The translations under genes and the position numbers were made by a program. The notes beneath the pieces were generated by a model. The model saw nothing but the letters and a program-made list of their open reading frames with translations, had not been told where the DNA came from and made no database searches. This document shows positions 12,429-26,140 of a stretch of 64,000 bases of DNA, in pieces; within the stretch, counting starts at the first letter, position 1; each line of letters opens with the position of its first letter. The stretch is from Crocodylus rhombifer (Eukaryota > Chordata > Crocodylia > Crocodylidae): positions 255,464 through 319,463 of the forward strand of contig JAVSML010000028.1 of NCBI GenBank assembly GCA_038503035.1, in the 5' to 3' direction.

Positions 12429-12440
12429 TATGAATCTATT
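12429..12440 (+). mobile_element. Displaced CR1 tail
   Basis: The bases tatgaatctatt continue the CR1 3' end broken at 11979. The first four are the duplicated target. Confidence 0.7.
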
Positions 12441-15400
12441 TAAGTGCAGTTGCAAAGCCATGAATTCAGAATTTTCCAGCTCCACAAGCAAACGAGGCAC
12501 AGTAGATTCAGGATTCCTAGAAACTTTCTTAAGTCCTTTGCAAGAAAGTCTCTTTCACGAAATTTTCTCTTCTTCACGCAAAGCACAAATATTGTGGCAA
12601 GTATAAGATTTCTAAGGGAGGGAACAGGGTTAAGGCTGTTTGGATTACTTTAATTATGCATTTCCATGCAAATGGTTGTGGTTTTATTATAATCTCAGCT
12701 TTGAATTCCCAGGCTTTCTAATGATTTTGGAGAAAACTCCAGTGTTTTCTTCCCCCTTAAGCAATTACCAGATGTTTACAACCTAACTCCAGCTTAATGG
12801 AATTGTTTTTGCCTGGAAATTTTATACAGGCCTTGTCTTCTAGCCTCTCTCTTGCAGTACAAGCACAATTTGGTGTCCAGATGGTGTAGCTCCTCATTTT
12901 TTTTGGACCCTCTATTCTGTATGTTCCCACACAAAGTACAAATTCAGTGTTCAACAATGCTCGTGCTCCAGACCTCTTAAGAGCTGGAGCAGAACTTAGG
13001 TGCTGTACCTTATTCAAGGGGCACATTGCAGCCATTCAAAGCACAAACCTCCTTTCAGTCTTGATCTATGGTTCAGACACAAACACACCTACAGAGCTGA
13101 TAACCACTCCAAAGAGACAGAGCAGGGCTGTTGATCCAGTATGCAAGCAGCCTTTAAAATCAATTCAGGCAAGCACATTAACATATGCATTGTTTTACAG
13201 TGACCAAGTCAGTGTTAACAGTCTTCATGGCTTTTATTAAATAAGTATATTGGAAAGAGTAGAGTCTAGGGGAATAGAAGTGCTCCTCTTGACTTCTCAC
13301 CTAAGGGGACAGACACAGCATCTGGCTTTTCCAGCCAGGAGATAAATCATAAAAGCAAAGAGGTGCTTTTAGGTTTTTTTTCCCCCAGAATGGTTGTCGT
13401 CTTCATCAGTATGCTGCATGAGAAATACTTTCTTTAATAAGACTATGCACGTTTAACTGCCCATGTATTATAAGAAATAACAGAGCTCACATACCAGTTG
13501 TCTTTTATTTGAACCTAATTTTGTGCATCTCTGCAGAAAGCTAAATATATCTATTCAATTTGCACTTAGAAAGCATATTGCTGCGTATATAAATACTCAA
13601 GACTTCTCTCCTTAATGGCTTGGATATTCTACTTTTGGGAGGGTCCTTGAACACGTTCTAAATCAGCCCAGTATTTTCTGTTTCATAAAGCTAGGAGAAG
13701 CTTTTCATATTCCCCATCATCCATGACTTTCCCTTTTCCCCCGCATACTGATAACCTCTACCTGTTGTCTCGCAGTCAAGGCTCCATATATAAGGCAATT
13801 ATGCCACCATGCAAATGACTGTATTATTTCACCAGTATTTTTGCTCAGATGTCAAATAAATCTTGTGCGCGCCATAAATCCCGCAAGTGGCCATTTCTCT
13901 TTTATCCTATGGCTCATCAGCTTCTCTCCTGTCATTTTAGGAGATTCAAAGAAAGGATGATGTAGTCAACTGGGGCTTAGGGGCATGCAACAGAACATGG
14001 TACAGAAAGGGCCAAGCTCTACTTTTGAGGTGGCTAGGAGAGAGTTCTAGGGAAATACACCCACACAGCTAAGGCTCGTAAGGCCAACCTGGCAGATGAG
14101 AGCCTCTGGATCTTTTCCTTTCCAAAAGAAACAATGTAGTCCCCACTCCTGCTGCTGTTTTCCCCAGCATTTCCCTGCCACAGAAATTAAGTAGGTTCTT
14201 ACATAATTTAGGTTTAATGGCCACATGCCCCATGAGACGATGGATGTAGTTCTTTTCCTTTCATCAAATTCAAAGTCTTGTTTCCGTTCTTATGTTTGTG
14301 TAAACTAAAAGTTGCTGCTGGAGCTCAGGAGCTGGCCCCTATAAAACACCACAACTCCTTGTACTTCGCTGTGTATTAGACTTGGATTTTAATCAACAAA
14401 TTTAAGCTCATTCTAAAAGTATTGATAAAGACAAAATGTTTTAGTTTATTCTTACTTAAATCTATTGTTGCTAAATGATGTAACAGATCATAATCTAAAC
14501 AGATAGATTAGGGGATGGCAACTCTTTTGATTTTTATGATGAGTTTTGCACTATTTAATGTCTTTCTTATAGCCTCAGATCCTGAAGTCATTTGGTTACA
14601 AGAGAGTCTAAGATTAATTTGGATTAAAAAAAAGTTTCTAGTTCCTCCTTGGTTGTGGAAGATAACTTGAAAATGTGGTTGCCGTGTCTCTTAAAGGCTC
14701 GAGGGGAAAAGAACCTCCAATTCATTAATTATTCACCAAATCTTATGGTTTTTGAGGACTGCTTGGCTGTCTCTGTGCACCTAAAACTGGCAGTGCTGAA
14801 TAACATGTTGCTGCAATTACATCATTTCTACATACAGTTTATTCTACTGAGTCTTGATTCACTCCATTATAACAGAAAAGAAAACAATCCCCTAACATCT
14901 CTGTTATTTACAAAAAGGTAGGCAGTGTTAAAATGATCCTCAGTTAAAATTTATTTTTAGTTCATACCATTGTATTATTTTCTGTTTCCGTCAACTATAG
15001 AATACATGTTTCTTCCTCAGTCTAGGAATAATCTGGGCTGGTGGCCAAAGATTTTAGAGACTAGTTAGCAATGGTTGCTAGCAGCAGTGTAGAAGAGGAG
15101 GCTCTGTGCTTCTCCTGTGTCAAAACTGTTATTGACTTATGGGCATCAGTGGCTTGCTTAATTGAGAAATTCAAAAAGGCAAAAAATAAGGTCCTGGTTC
15201 CAGCCCTTCTGTGGTTTTCCCTAGTGAATAGGTTGGAAGTGAATCCAGCACCTTCAGAAAGAGATTTAAAGATGTCTTGTGCCAAAAGTTGGTGCCAGTG
15301 GGAAGGACTATGAATTCAAACCAGAGTTCCTGTGAATAATGTGTTCATAGGACAAAGATTATATAAGAAAAGGACTAGTATAATGGGGAGAGATAAAGGT

Positions 15401-15479
15401 AGTAACTTGCTGGTAATTACTTGCTATCTGCAACTTATTGCAGGTGGGAAGAGCTATTCTTGATTTGTATGGAGCATTT
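12441..15479. other. Unique intergenic sequence
   Basis: About 3 kb of AT-rich sequence with no recognised element or exon. Open frames such as 12757-13035, 12947-13240 and 14649-14921 have no family signature. Confidence 0.45.
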
Positions 15480-15720
15480 TGTTTAGTAATTTAACCATTA
15501 GACATTGTATGCCTCTAGCAAGACATCCTAGTGTCCTATTTGCCTCCTTTATTAATGCAGCTGCATATCAGACTGAATGCTTCAGGAATTATTCTGAAAT
15601 AACTACCAAGTCTTTTTCTTGGACAGGTTGCTTGGATCACTTCTCTATTTAAGTGTATAATATCCTCTTTGATCCTTTGCTACAAGTCTCATTATTTTAT
15701 AAGCCTTCACTGACTGTGTG
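15480..15720 (-). mobile_element. Ancient CR1-like fragment
   Basis: The run ttagacattgtatgcctctagcaagacatcctagtgtcctatttgcctcc resembles the antisense of the ORF2 C-terminal region of old CR1/L3-type elements. It is eroded, so I give orientation and family only moderate weight. Confidence 0.5.
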
Positions 15721-15977
15721 CAGCACTGCCTTAAGTAGTTGGTCTTTTGGTAGTTCTTCTAGTCGGCCACTTTCTGTGCATCATATTGATGCTCTGTACA
15801 CTGGGATTATATTTTTATTCTTTTTGAATGCCCATCAGAAATAGAGGTGGTCTCAGAGCTGAACTTATTTGGGTCATGGATAAAATATCTCTATGAAGAG
15901 GGAGGGAAAAGACTAGTACCATTTAATATAAAGGGAAGAGAAATAAGATGGAGAATGATAGAAGTATATCAAATAAA

Positions 15978-17206
15978 TAGTTTCATAGTTGGTAGGGTTG
16001 GAAGGGACCTGAGCAGATCACCAAGTCCAACCCCCTGCCATGTCAGGAAAGAGTACTGGGGTCAAACGATGTCAGCTTGTGACCATTATTTCTAGTCACT
16101 CCTGATAGAGCATGGGGGAACAGGGATTCCCCCAATGCCTGCTGGTCCCCTCTGACTAGTTTGTAAATGACCACTAGATTCCCCCTTAGTGTTCTCTTGT
16201 GGAGGCTGAACAGGTTCAGGTCCCGTAGCCTCTCTTCATAGGGCCTGCCCTGCTGTCCCCTGATCATGCGAGTGGCCTCCTCTGGACCCTCTCCATGTTG
16301 TCCACATCCCTCCTGAAGTGCGGCGCCCAGAATTGGATGCAGTACTCCAGCTGCCGCCTGACCACTGCTGCATAGAGGGGGAGGATCACCTCCTTCGACC
16401 TGCTCGAGAAGCATCTGTGGATGCATGCCAAGGTGCGGTTGGCCTTCCTGACCGTGTCCCCACACTGCTGGCCCATGTTCATCTTGGCATCAATGATAAT
16501 TGAAAGATCCTTTTCTGCCTCTGCACTGATGAGAAGGGAGTTCCTCAGCCTGTAGGTCTGCTGCTGGTTCTTCACCCCCACCCCAAGGTGCATCACCTTG
16601 CACGTGTCAGTGTTGAAACCCATCCTGTTCTCATCCGCCCACCCTGGTAACCTGTCTAGGTCTGATTGCAGCCTATTCTTCCCATCTAGCATGCTCACAT
16701 CCCCCCACATCTTAGTGTCATCAGCAAATTTAAACAGGGTGCTTTTTACCCCCTTGTCCAAGTTGCTGATGAAGATGTTGAACAGTGCAGGCCTGAGGAC
16801 CAGGCCCTGGTCCTGCCCACATCCGTCCAGCTCGAAAATGACCCATCCACCACCACTCTCTGGGTGCGGCCCTCCAGCCAGTTAGCAACCCATTTGACTG
16901 TGTAGGTGTCGACACCACAGTCTCCTAGTTTTTTAATGAGAATGGGGTTAGAGACAGTGTCAAAGGCCTTCCTAAAGTCCAGAAAGACTGCGTCCACTGC
17001 TACCCCTGCATCTAAGGATTTTGTGACCTGGTCATAGAAGGCCACCAGGTTGGTCTGACAGGACCTGCCCCTAATGAACTCGTGTTGGTTGCCCCTAAGC
17101 GTAATCTCCCCTACTAGCCCCTCGTGGACATGTGCCACGATAATTCTCTCAAAGAGCTTCCCCAGGATTGAGGTAAGACTAACTGGCCTATAGTTCCCTG
17201 GTGTTT
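15978..17206 (-). mobile_element. CR1 LINE, 5'-truncated, antisense
   Basis: The 3' end lies at the low-coordinate side, with tttcatagttggtagggttgg followed by aagggacctgagcagatcac and ccaaccccctgcc. The element runs through a CR1 reverse transcriptase to NYRPVSLTS near 17190, where it is truncated. It is followed after about 120 bp by another CR1 in the same orientation. Confidence 0.93.
16043..17206 (-). pseudogene. CR1 reverse transcriptase remnant
   Basis: From high to low coordinates: [36 protein letters not shown], motif A VDAVFLDFRKAFDTV, then a frame break near 16820 that removes the usual [11 protein letters not shown] (motif B) stretch. It resumes with motif C KFADDTKMWGDV (16264-16761), intact DD included, then MGFNTDTCKVMHLG and LEYCIQFWAPHFRRDVDNME. 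A second frame change near 16265 precedes the C-terminus RLRDLNLFSLHKRTLRGNL. Not functional. Confidence 0.92.
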
Positions 17207-17327
17207 TAGAGAAGAGAAGTTGAGTACTAATATAATATTTACCTTCTCCTAAAACAGGTGCAAGGAGAATTTCAAAGTAACTGAAAGGCAAGAAATTAAA
17301 AATGAATGGCTCTTTTTTTGTACATCC

Positions 17328-19855
17328 CATCATAGACTTCATAGATTTCATATATTTCATAGACATCTGGGCTGGAAGAGATTCCGAGGGACCATCAAGT
17401 CCAGCCCCCTGCCCCGGGGGCAGGAAGTCAGCAGGGATCATAGGATCCTAGCAAGATAAACATTGAAATGTGTCTTGAAGGCATTCAAAGTAGGTGTTTG
17501 AACCACCTCTGGTGGCAATTTACTCCAAACCTTGGGGGCTTGGACCTAAAGAAGTTCTTCCTTATGTCCAGCCTGAATCGGTCGTAGCAGAATTTATGAC
17601 CGCTGAATCTTGTCATACCTTGGGGCACTCTGGTGAACAGACATTCCCCCGGATCCTGGTGAGCACCCCGATAAACTTATAGGTGGCCATCAGATCACCC
17701 CTGAGCCTGTGCTTTTCCAGGCTGAAGAGTCCCATGGCTCTCAGCCTCTCATAATAAGATCTGTTTTCCTGACCTTTGATCATGTATGTGGCTCTCCTTT
17801 GGACTCTCTCAGTCTTATCCACATCCTTTTTGTATTGTGGAGCCCAAAATTGGATGCAGTACTCAAGCTGCAGCCTCACCAAGGCCAAGTACAATGGGAG
17901 CATGATGTCCCGGGATTTGCAAGCATCTATGGATGCAAGCCAGCATTTTGCTCACTTTACTAGCCACAACATCACATTGAAGGCTCATGTTCATCTTGTG
18001 GTCAATCATGACACCCAAGTCCCTTTCATCCGTAGTACTAACCAGCATAGCACTGCTGAGCCTATAAGCACGCTGCAGGTTTTTCCTCCCAGGGTGCAGA
18101 ACCTTGCATTTTTTGGTGTTAAATACCATTAGGTTCTCATCCACCCATTTCATGAGTCTGTCAAGATCTGCCTGGATCACCCTCCTGTTCTCAGGTGTGG
18201 ATGCTTTACCTCAGAGTTTGGTGTCATTGGCAAACTTGGTCAGTTCACTTGTGACACCAATATCTACATCATTGATGAAGATGTTAAAAAGTATAGGCCC
18301 TAGGACAGAGCCTTGAGGGACCCCACTGGTCACCGCATACCATGATGATTGACCTCCATCAGCCACCACCCTCTGGGTCCTGCTGAGGAGCCAATTCCCC
18401 AGCCAGCGGATCATGGTGAGGTTGAGGCTGCAGTTAACCAGTTTTGCCAAGAAGTGATCATGGGATACCAGATCAAAGGCTTTTTTAAAGTCAAGATATA
18501 TGACATTAATCTCTTCCCCCTTGTCCAGGTGATCAGTCACCTGGTTGTAAAAGGAAATAAGATTGGTCAGGCAAGACCTACCCGCAACAAACCCATGGTG
18601 GGTATCCCTCAGGATATTTCCATCAGCTAGTCTGCTAATCCTCTTTGATAATCTTTTCCAAGACCTTCCCCAGGATAGAGGTCAGGCTGATGGGCCTGTA
18701 GTTTGGGGGATCTACTTTCCTCCCTTTCTTGAAGATAGGCACCACGTGGGCCTTCTTCCAGTCTTTGGGCATTTCACCAGAGCACCAGGAGTTCTCAAAG
18801 ATCCATGCCAGGGGTTGAGCTGTGATGCTAGCCAGCTCTCTGAGTACCCGTGGGTGTAAACTGTCAGGGCCAGCTGACTTGAAGGTATCTAGCCTGTCAT
18901 GGTGTTCCTTCATGAGGTCAGCTTTGATGGAGAATAAGGAATCTCCATCACCTGGGCCTCCCTGACCCACGGTGGGCAGGGGCGTCTCATGGGACTGGTG
19001 AAAAACTGATGCAAAGTACCCATTTAGCAAGTTTGCTTTTTCATGGGCATCAGTTGTCCCCATCTGGTTTAGCAGGGGTCCAATGTTGCCCTTGCTTTTC
19101 CTCTGGCTCCCCACATATCTAAAAAAGGACTTTTTATTGTCCCTGATATTGTAGCTAGTTGGAGTTCCATTGTAGCCTTGGCTTTCTTGGTTTGCTCACT
19201 GCAGGTCTGGACCAATGCAGAGTATTCCTCCTTGTTGGTGGTTCCAGTCCTCCATCCTTTGTAGGTCTTTCTTTTAAGATGCAGGAGGTCTGCTAGTTCT
19301 CTGGAGAGCCAAGGGGGCTGCTGTGCCCTTTTGCTGCCTTTCCTCTGAGATGGGATAGACTTTGCTTGCACATCCTGGATTGCTCCCTTGAGGAGCAACC
19401 ACTCATCCTGAACTCCCCTCCCCTTTGGGTTGTGGCCCTTCAGGGCTTCACTGACAAGCCTCATTAGCTTGTCAAAGCCAGATTTCCTGAAGTCAAGGAC
19501 TTCTATATTACTGACTGACTTGCCAGCTTTATGGTGGATGGTGAAGGTAATCAGCTTGTGGTCACTGTCACCCAGCTTCCCTTCAATCATTAGGTCACTG
19601 ATTAGGTCGTCCCCAGTTGCCAGTACTAGGTTGAGCAGCACTTTACCTGTCATCAGCCCATAGACTTCCTGCATCAGATAGGGGTTATTCATGCATGAGA
19701 GAAAGGTTTGCGACTGCTTGGATTTGGCTGAACACTCCTCCCATGAGATGTCTGGGTAGTTAAAGTCTCCCATGACAACCATACACTGGGAGCAAGCAGC
19801 CTCAGCCAATTCTCTGGCAAACTCCTGGTCAAGGTCTTGACCCTGGGTAGGTCAT
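17328..19855 (-). mobile_element. CR1 LINE, 2.5 kb, antisense, reaching into endonuclease
   Basis: The 3' tail is catagacttcatagatttcat at about 17334-17354, followed by ctgggctggaagagattccg and tccagccccctgcccc. The body extends through reverse transcriptase into the endonuclease and is truncated near 19855. It is the longest CR1 in the window. It differs in sequence from the neighbour at 15978-17206, so they represent different subfamilies or ages. Confidence 0.93.
17613..19809 (-). pseudogene. CR1 ORF2 remnant (APE-type endonuclease and reverse transcriptase)
   Basis: The 19069-19809 piece carries the endonuclease motifs VVMGDFNYPDISWEE and KLGDSDHKLITF, the latter including the catalytic SDH triad element of APE endonucleases. 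Reverse transcriptase follows in 18635-19114 ([20 protein letters not shown]), 18211-18540 ([16 protein letters not shown] and [19 protein letters not shown]; motif C reads KFANDTKL instead of FADD), 17863-18180 (MVFNTKKCKVLHPG) and 17613-17903 (LEYCIQFWAPQYKKDVDKTE). The Asp-to-Asn change in motif C and several frame breaks show it is dead. Confidence 0.93.
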
Positions 19856-22800
19856 TAGCTAAAGAAACTCATTGCCACAAGATTCACTTTGCCACGATCT
19901 TAGTAGTGTTTTTATAAAGAACAATTAGGTATTTATGTGACTAATAAGAACATCCCCAGTTACGTTACATAGAAATTTAAAAAGTGGGAGAGAAGGGGTG
20001 AACAACAAGCTGTTGTTTCTGGCATAAGCTGACCCTTTACCAATGGAGTTAAGAAGAAAATTCCTTTTAGGACTGATTATATCATGTCAGGAGGAGCACT
20101 TCAGAAATCTGATACTAGCTGTTGTCAAAGACAGGGTTCTGAACTAAATGAATCTCAGATATGAAATGTCAATGCATATATTTCCATCTATTTGACCATT
20201 TGTTCTTTACAAGAAGGTATTAGAAACAGATATACACAGAGCTTTTATGAAGGTCTTCATTAACACACTAGTTTGGTATCAAGATCATATTGGTATTCAA
20301 CATTGATTACAATGAAGTTATTTTTGATCCAGAACTATGTTTAGGATAATCAGGTTTGTAGTTCCTCTGCATATCAGTGGATTTTGTTGACAGTCTCAGA
20401 TCCTGCTTCAGTTTTGCTGTATCGGTGGGCTGGATTTCTGGTTGGCACACTAAAGGGACTGAATTTATGACATAAATAATTTTGACCTATCAGGGAATAC
20501 ATTATTCTATGGTTTCATTGTGCAAATTATTATGGTTTTGAAGAATATGGAAAATAAAGTACAACCCCTAGCTTCACATTTTTGCCTGTCACTGAAGAAA
20601 ACAGTTAAAGTGAAAAACAAAATTCCCATCCATCCAGTAGCAATGTTTTCTAGTTTCCAGTTTCATATTCCAAGATCAGCCCATGTGATAGAAAAGTTGA
20701 TTAAATGTATAAATGTTGTATTAAAGAGTGTCTGAGTTGAAAAGGTCAGGAGGCTTAGCTTTAGAGGTGCACATTGGGGTTAAAAGCCCTATACAACTCA
20801 GGGGATTTTCCTTCTCTTGTTAAATAAATGAATAATTAACTTTATTTTTCTCTTGCACTTATCTCATTACATCCTTAAGACCTAATGGTGAGCACTGGAG
20901 CAAAGTATTTAAGAGGCTTTGCTGCATCCAAGTAAGTGATGGGCTGAGGAACTAAATGCAAAGACCCAAATAGCCCAGGTTATGTATAGCTAGGGTCATT
21001 CTCACTTATAAGGAGGGACAGTGGCCTCCAGATATGCCTACCGCAGGCCTCCATCATTCCTTCTGAATTTGGAGCCTGGAAACTTGCTATGAGGGAAATC
21101 TCTCTGCCTTTTCTTCCCAGATCAAGAAAACTAGTTTGCTGTGGTGGGGAGCAATCTGCACCTCCAGATTATAGTGTGTCAGCAGAGCCACTCCATAGCC
21201 ATTAAGGCCATACTAGGTTTCATTGAAGATGCATTCTTCTTTACCTGAGAATTTACAAACCCTACCTAGCTCCTCTCCCATCCATGTACAGGGAGACTGC
21301 ACAGAGCTGACCTTTGTGATACCCAGAAGGTACCCAGGTGCTTCCATAGCATCTCTTCAAATCCTGTTTTTTCTCTTACACAAAGAACTCACAATACTTC
21401 TATCTGTGCCAGGGTAGCTTGTGGACAGAGAGGAGGGCTAAGATTTGTCTATAGGGTTTAGAGAGGCTCATCTTTAAAATTCTCTATGACATAGCTCTAG
21501 ACAGTTCATTTCAATAGGTTCTTGGGGGGTTATGTTGTTCATTTATGCTGCTGGCTATTGGGTTTTTATGAAAAAGTATATTGCTTTTGTTTGCTATATA
21601 TTATTATCAGCTCTTTTCTGGTTTGCTGAGGTGCTTGTAGAGTTAATTTATTTTAATTACTCTATAAAGCCCTCAGGGAATTAAACAACAAAACTGTGCA
21701 TTAAAATATAGTCACAGGCCTGGCTTGTAAATACAGATAAACTTGGGATGATATAACTTTCATTTTTCCTTTATTTCCTCTTGCCAGGCCTCTTGCAAAT
21801 TTTGCTTAGGCTGTGAATGTACATTCAACATGTCTGAAGTTTTTATTATTGTTCTCATCTCAGAAATGTCCACCTATTACCATGGGCAACTGGTGTCTCC
21901 TAATACTGGGGGGGCACCAGCAGCCGATTGCTGGCTGGGGAGGGGTCCCCAGTGGTCAATTGCTGGTGGGATGGGGGGAGCCAGCAGCCAATTCTTGACC
22001 AGGGACAGAGGGGTCCCCCTAGCGGCCAATTACCAGCGCTTCTCTCAGGGTGGGCATGGCCAATCTCAGGGGGTGCACATGCACCCAACATTCAGACCCT
22101 ATGCATTGCCAATGCCTATGACAAGTGTGCTGTATTGAAATGCTACGTAATTGTGGATCAAAAGGAATCCATCAGTGATTTCTTCTGATTACCCAAAACA
22201 TATTGGCTTACAACTGTGCAGCCACCTGTTGCCCTGGAAGAACCCAACTGGTGCACATACCTCATGGCCACTCCTGGAAAGTCATAACCTAAGGGGCATG
22301 TACTAAGTCCAGAAGGTAACATAACAGTATTCAGCTTATCTCTAGCCCTCACATGGATCCATCAGTGTTGAGGAAAGGAGGCATTTGCCTTTCTCTTAAG
22401 TTTTGAGGAATCAGTGTTGCCCCTTTAGTCCTTGTGCTGCAGGGATTGTGTTTGATTTTGTATCCTCCTTTTTCCATTGTGCATGCACATAGGTCTAGAG
22501 ACAGTCTAGTCTGAACAGTACCCTGGACAGCTCTTTCTAAATTTTCTTCTCCTCATGCCTTCCTGTAGTGAGCATGGATAATTACCTGCAACTAATGAAA
22601 TGTTGTAGCTCACCCCTGACTGCTCTCCATGTTTTAACTCTAATGAAAAAGGTGGAAGGAGTTCATTTCTCTCTAGGTTTCTGAATGCTTCCTGCTTAGG
22701 GATATTTTCCGTACAGGCATTTTTCTGGAATGGGCCTTGTTCGGTTATGACTTAGCAGCATATGATGTAATATATTCTGATAGAATGGGCAGCCTGAAAC

Positions 22801-24424
22801 AAAGAGAAGAAGCAGATGTATAATATATTGCACATAGATAAGAAAAGGAAATGGAAGATATGGAAATATGGTAGGGGATTTGTACATACCGTGACAGTTG
22901 CCTAGTAATATGTTAGACAAAAAAAAATCCAGCTCCCAAGAGCCAACCTTAACTGTATGACCCATTTTTGTACACTTTTTATACAAATTATGTTGTGAAA
23001 GATTGGACTTGTTAGAAATCTAGGATAATTGTGTACACGTGGGATAATTGTGTGCTTTCCTGACTGGTTTTTCATAAAACTGCCCCACTAGAACAAAGGC
23101 AACCATGTGAAAATCTATAGATTGCTAAGAAGATAAGCAGAGGAACAGGGAACACCATTGTCCCAAGGGTGCTTAAGAACCATAGCTCTGCTAGGATGAA
23201 TGCTTTGAAAAATATCACTCGTGCTATAAAATACTGAGGTCAGTATTGTTGCTCTTGACTCATGGAGGCAGTTGAGAACAGACTAAGCTCTGCTGAATGC
23301 AATATTCTCAGGTTTATTATTCTTGTTAAAATTGTATCAGATATAGTTTTTTGGTTTAAAATTGGCAAATAGGAAGGATTTTCTAAAAATGGCACAGAGT
23401 TCTCCCACAGTATTCCTTCTGTTCACACGGTACACATGTCAACCTTGCAGGTTTCATATTGGTTTGCTATTTCATTTTATTATACATTTCAGACTTTATA
23501 CAAGTTCCAAGGGGTTTTGTTCTTGTAATGCAAATATCAGAAAAAAATTATTAGAGAAATCACCCTATCAGGAAACCATGAATCTATATTTTATCTAAAC
23601 TATGCCAAAGTGATCGGCCTTTTAATGTTTGAAATAGCTGAATTTCCAAATAATATAATTCCTGAATTACCAGGGTTAGAAAAAAAAGGGTTAAGTGTCA
23701 TTGGATTAAACTGATATTTAAAAATACACTCAGTGCTGTACCTGAGAGGAGAGAAAGAGAACACAAAAGACTGAACAAAGGAAATTCTAGTCAAAAGAAT
23801 ATAAATGCCCATTCCCTAACCTAAAGAGTCATCTTCTAGTATCAACATGAAAGGGAGGTATTACAGATAGTAGGCTACTGCAGCCAGCAGTGAAACTGTA
23901 AAACCACAGCTATAGTTGGGTCAATATGCAGGGAGAAAAGAAATGTTTCCTGTGGTTCTTCTACTGTGGAACCAGTCACCCAAAGGCCAGAGGTGAGGAC
24001 ATGACAGTGAGAATTTATTAATCTATCTTTAGCTGAACTATAAAGAAAATAGCAGAGGGTGAAAAAGCCAGTGGAACAAAACTTGGGGAAAAAAAGAAAA
24101 TCTATACTGTATTGAAAGTACAGAGTACAGAATGATTTAAATACTTTTATGAATAAAAATAATTTAAAATATAACATTAATAAAATAACTTTTATTAATG
24201 AATAAATAGATACACAGCACAAGAAGGACATCTCTTGGACTCCAACAGAAGGCCACAGCCCCACTCTGGACTTGTATATAAACTGTTTCTGCCTCCATGC
24301 CCAGCCTGAGACTGCTAAAAGAATCTACAAGAAACTTTCTCAGGTATGCTTAAATCACTTTGTCAAAGAAACTGCATATGTAAAATAATCATGTATAGTG
24401 CAAGGGTTGAGTTATCCAGACTCA
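19856..24424. other. Unique AT-rich intergenic sequence
   Basis: About 4.5 kb with no gene recognised. One GC-rich pocket (21905-22045) holds imperfect short repeats and is listed separately. The remaining open frames lack motifs. Confidence 0.45.
21905..22045. repeat. GC-rich imperfect tandem repeat with CAATT cores
   Basis: Four related segments follow each other: agccgattgctggctgggg, ggtcaattgctggtgggat, agccaattcttgaccaggg and ggccaattaccagcg. They are separated by G-rich linkers, two of which contain ggggtcccc. The spacing is about 35-45 bp. The tract stands out from the AT-rich surroundings. Its origin is unknown. Confidence 0.5.
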
Positions 24425-26132
24425 TTTTTTTATTTTCATCATTTTCTAATACAATACAGCAATCAAGAAAAAAATATATGTCATCTGTACATGTACAAGC
24501 AAACTATATCGCAAACAAGCAATAAAAGGAAACAGAAAAAAGAAGGAGGAGGCAAGAGGGAGGGATAGAAGAAAAGAGAAGTGTGCAAAGAGCAGCAATC
24601 TAGTTCCAAGAATTCCTTCTATCTTGTACCAAACTTTTCAAAGCAGTTTAGCCTCCTAAACATGACTTTTTTCTGTAGGTACCCCCTGTGCCTTCTCATT
24701 GTGCCAGATTTTGACCTTTGGAGATGTCTTTCTTTTCCAAAGCAGTAATATAATACTGTGTGCAGTATTATATTATAAGGCCTGCTGTAAGAATGCAATT
24801 TGGGAAGGATTCAGTTTGAATTCCTGGGGGATATACCCAATAACATACACACTTACCAAAGGTATCAGTGCTGAGTTCCAAACCATGGTAATTTTTGCTA
24901 TCTTTTTATTCCCAAAGAACTCCTAATAAGGCATGACCAAAACATGTGACCAAGAATTGCCTGCAGTGCATCACATCTCCAGAATGTATCTACTGGCAGT
25001 ATATTTCATTTTTTAAGTTTAGTGGGGGCTCAGTGCAGATGAAAAATGATCTTTTGTTGTATAAGAGGAAGTCTAAGATCAGCTGTTGATGTTTGAATAT
25101 GGTGAATTCCTGATTTCCACTGGGATTCTATCATCCAAATGCTAAGGTCTCCATTCCATTTCTGTTTTAAATACTCTGTATCAGGTCTATTATGTTACAT
25201 TATATAGTCATAGAGATGGAACAGGAAGATGATTTCAAGGCAATATATATATATATCAGGAGTATTTGCTATACATAAAATATAAGGTCCAAACTGATTT
25301 TCTAATATTTGATGCAACCTCATAAATTACCATTCAGCTATTTTCAGAAGGTCAAATTCATCACATCTCATAAAAGGACTCAATACAATTTCCTACTAGA
25401 AGCTGTTCTGCATGCACAGTATACTTGTTATACATTTTCTTCACATCTGTTTGTGGAACTCATACCTCAAAAAGGGAATGCACCAAACAGAGGCCTTCTG
25501 ATATAACAAATGATGAAACTTCAGTAAGTTTGTCAATTTTTTCCAAGCTTGTTGGGAGGCAAAAATTGTAGGGGCTAAAGTTAGAAAGACAGCAATAAAT
25601 AGAGCTTATGGTGGTTGATAAAAGAAGAGGAAACATAAGTTCCTGTTCCATTTCCATCCATACAAGAGAGTTATCAATCATAGTGTACATAGCACAGTTT
25701 ACTAAGAAGGCCTTGTGATATCATTACAGGTTTGGAAGACGAAAACCACCATTTCAAACGATAGTTGCATCTTTTTTGAGAAAAGCCAAGCCCTTTTATC
25801 CTCTCCCCATAGGAAGCTGTTGAACACTCACTTGATTTTAACAAAATAGGGTTGGGGGTTTACAATAGGCAGGTTTTGTAATAGGTAAGCCAGGTAAAAT
25901 AAGACGTTCATTTAAAAAAATTAGCAGACCTCCACAAAAATCCTGCCAAACTTCTCACTTTGTTCAGATCCTGTAATATAACATCAAGAAGCTTCTGAAA
26001 GTTTTGGCAGACATTAATATTGAGATTCTTGGATATTTTAATACCCAAATAAGTTATAACAAGCAATAATATTCTAACTATCATTGAAACTGCTATTTCC
26101 TAAACGTTTCCTTTGGGGTAAATTTATTTAAT

Positions 26133-26140
26133 CCAAGTAT
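26133..26140. repeat. Left target duplication of hAT MITE
   Basis: The bases ccaagtat precede TAGTGGTGTG and match gcaagcat at 26919-26926 at 6 of 8 positions. Confidence 0.6.
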
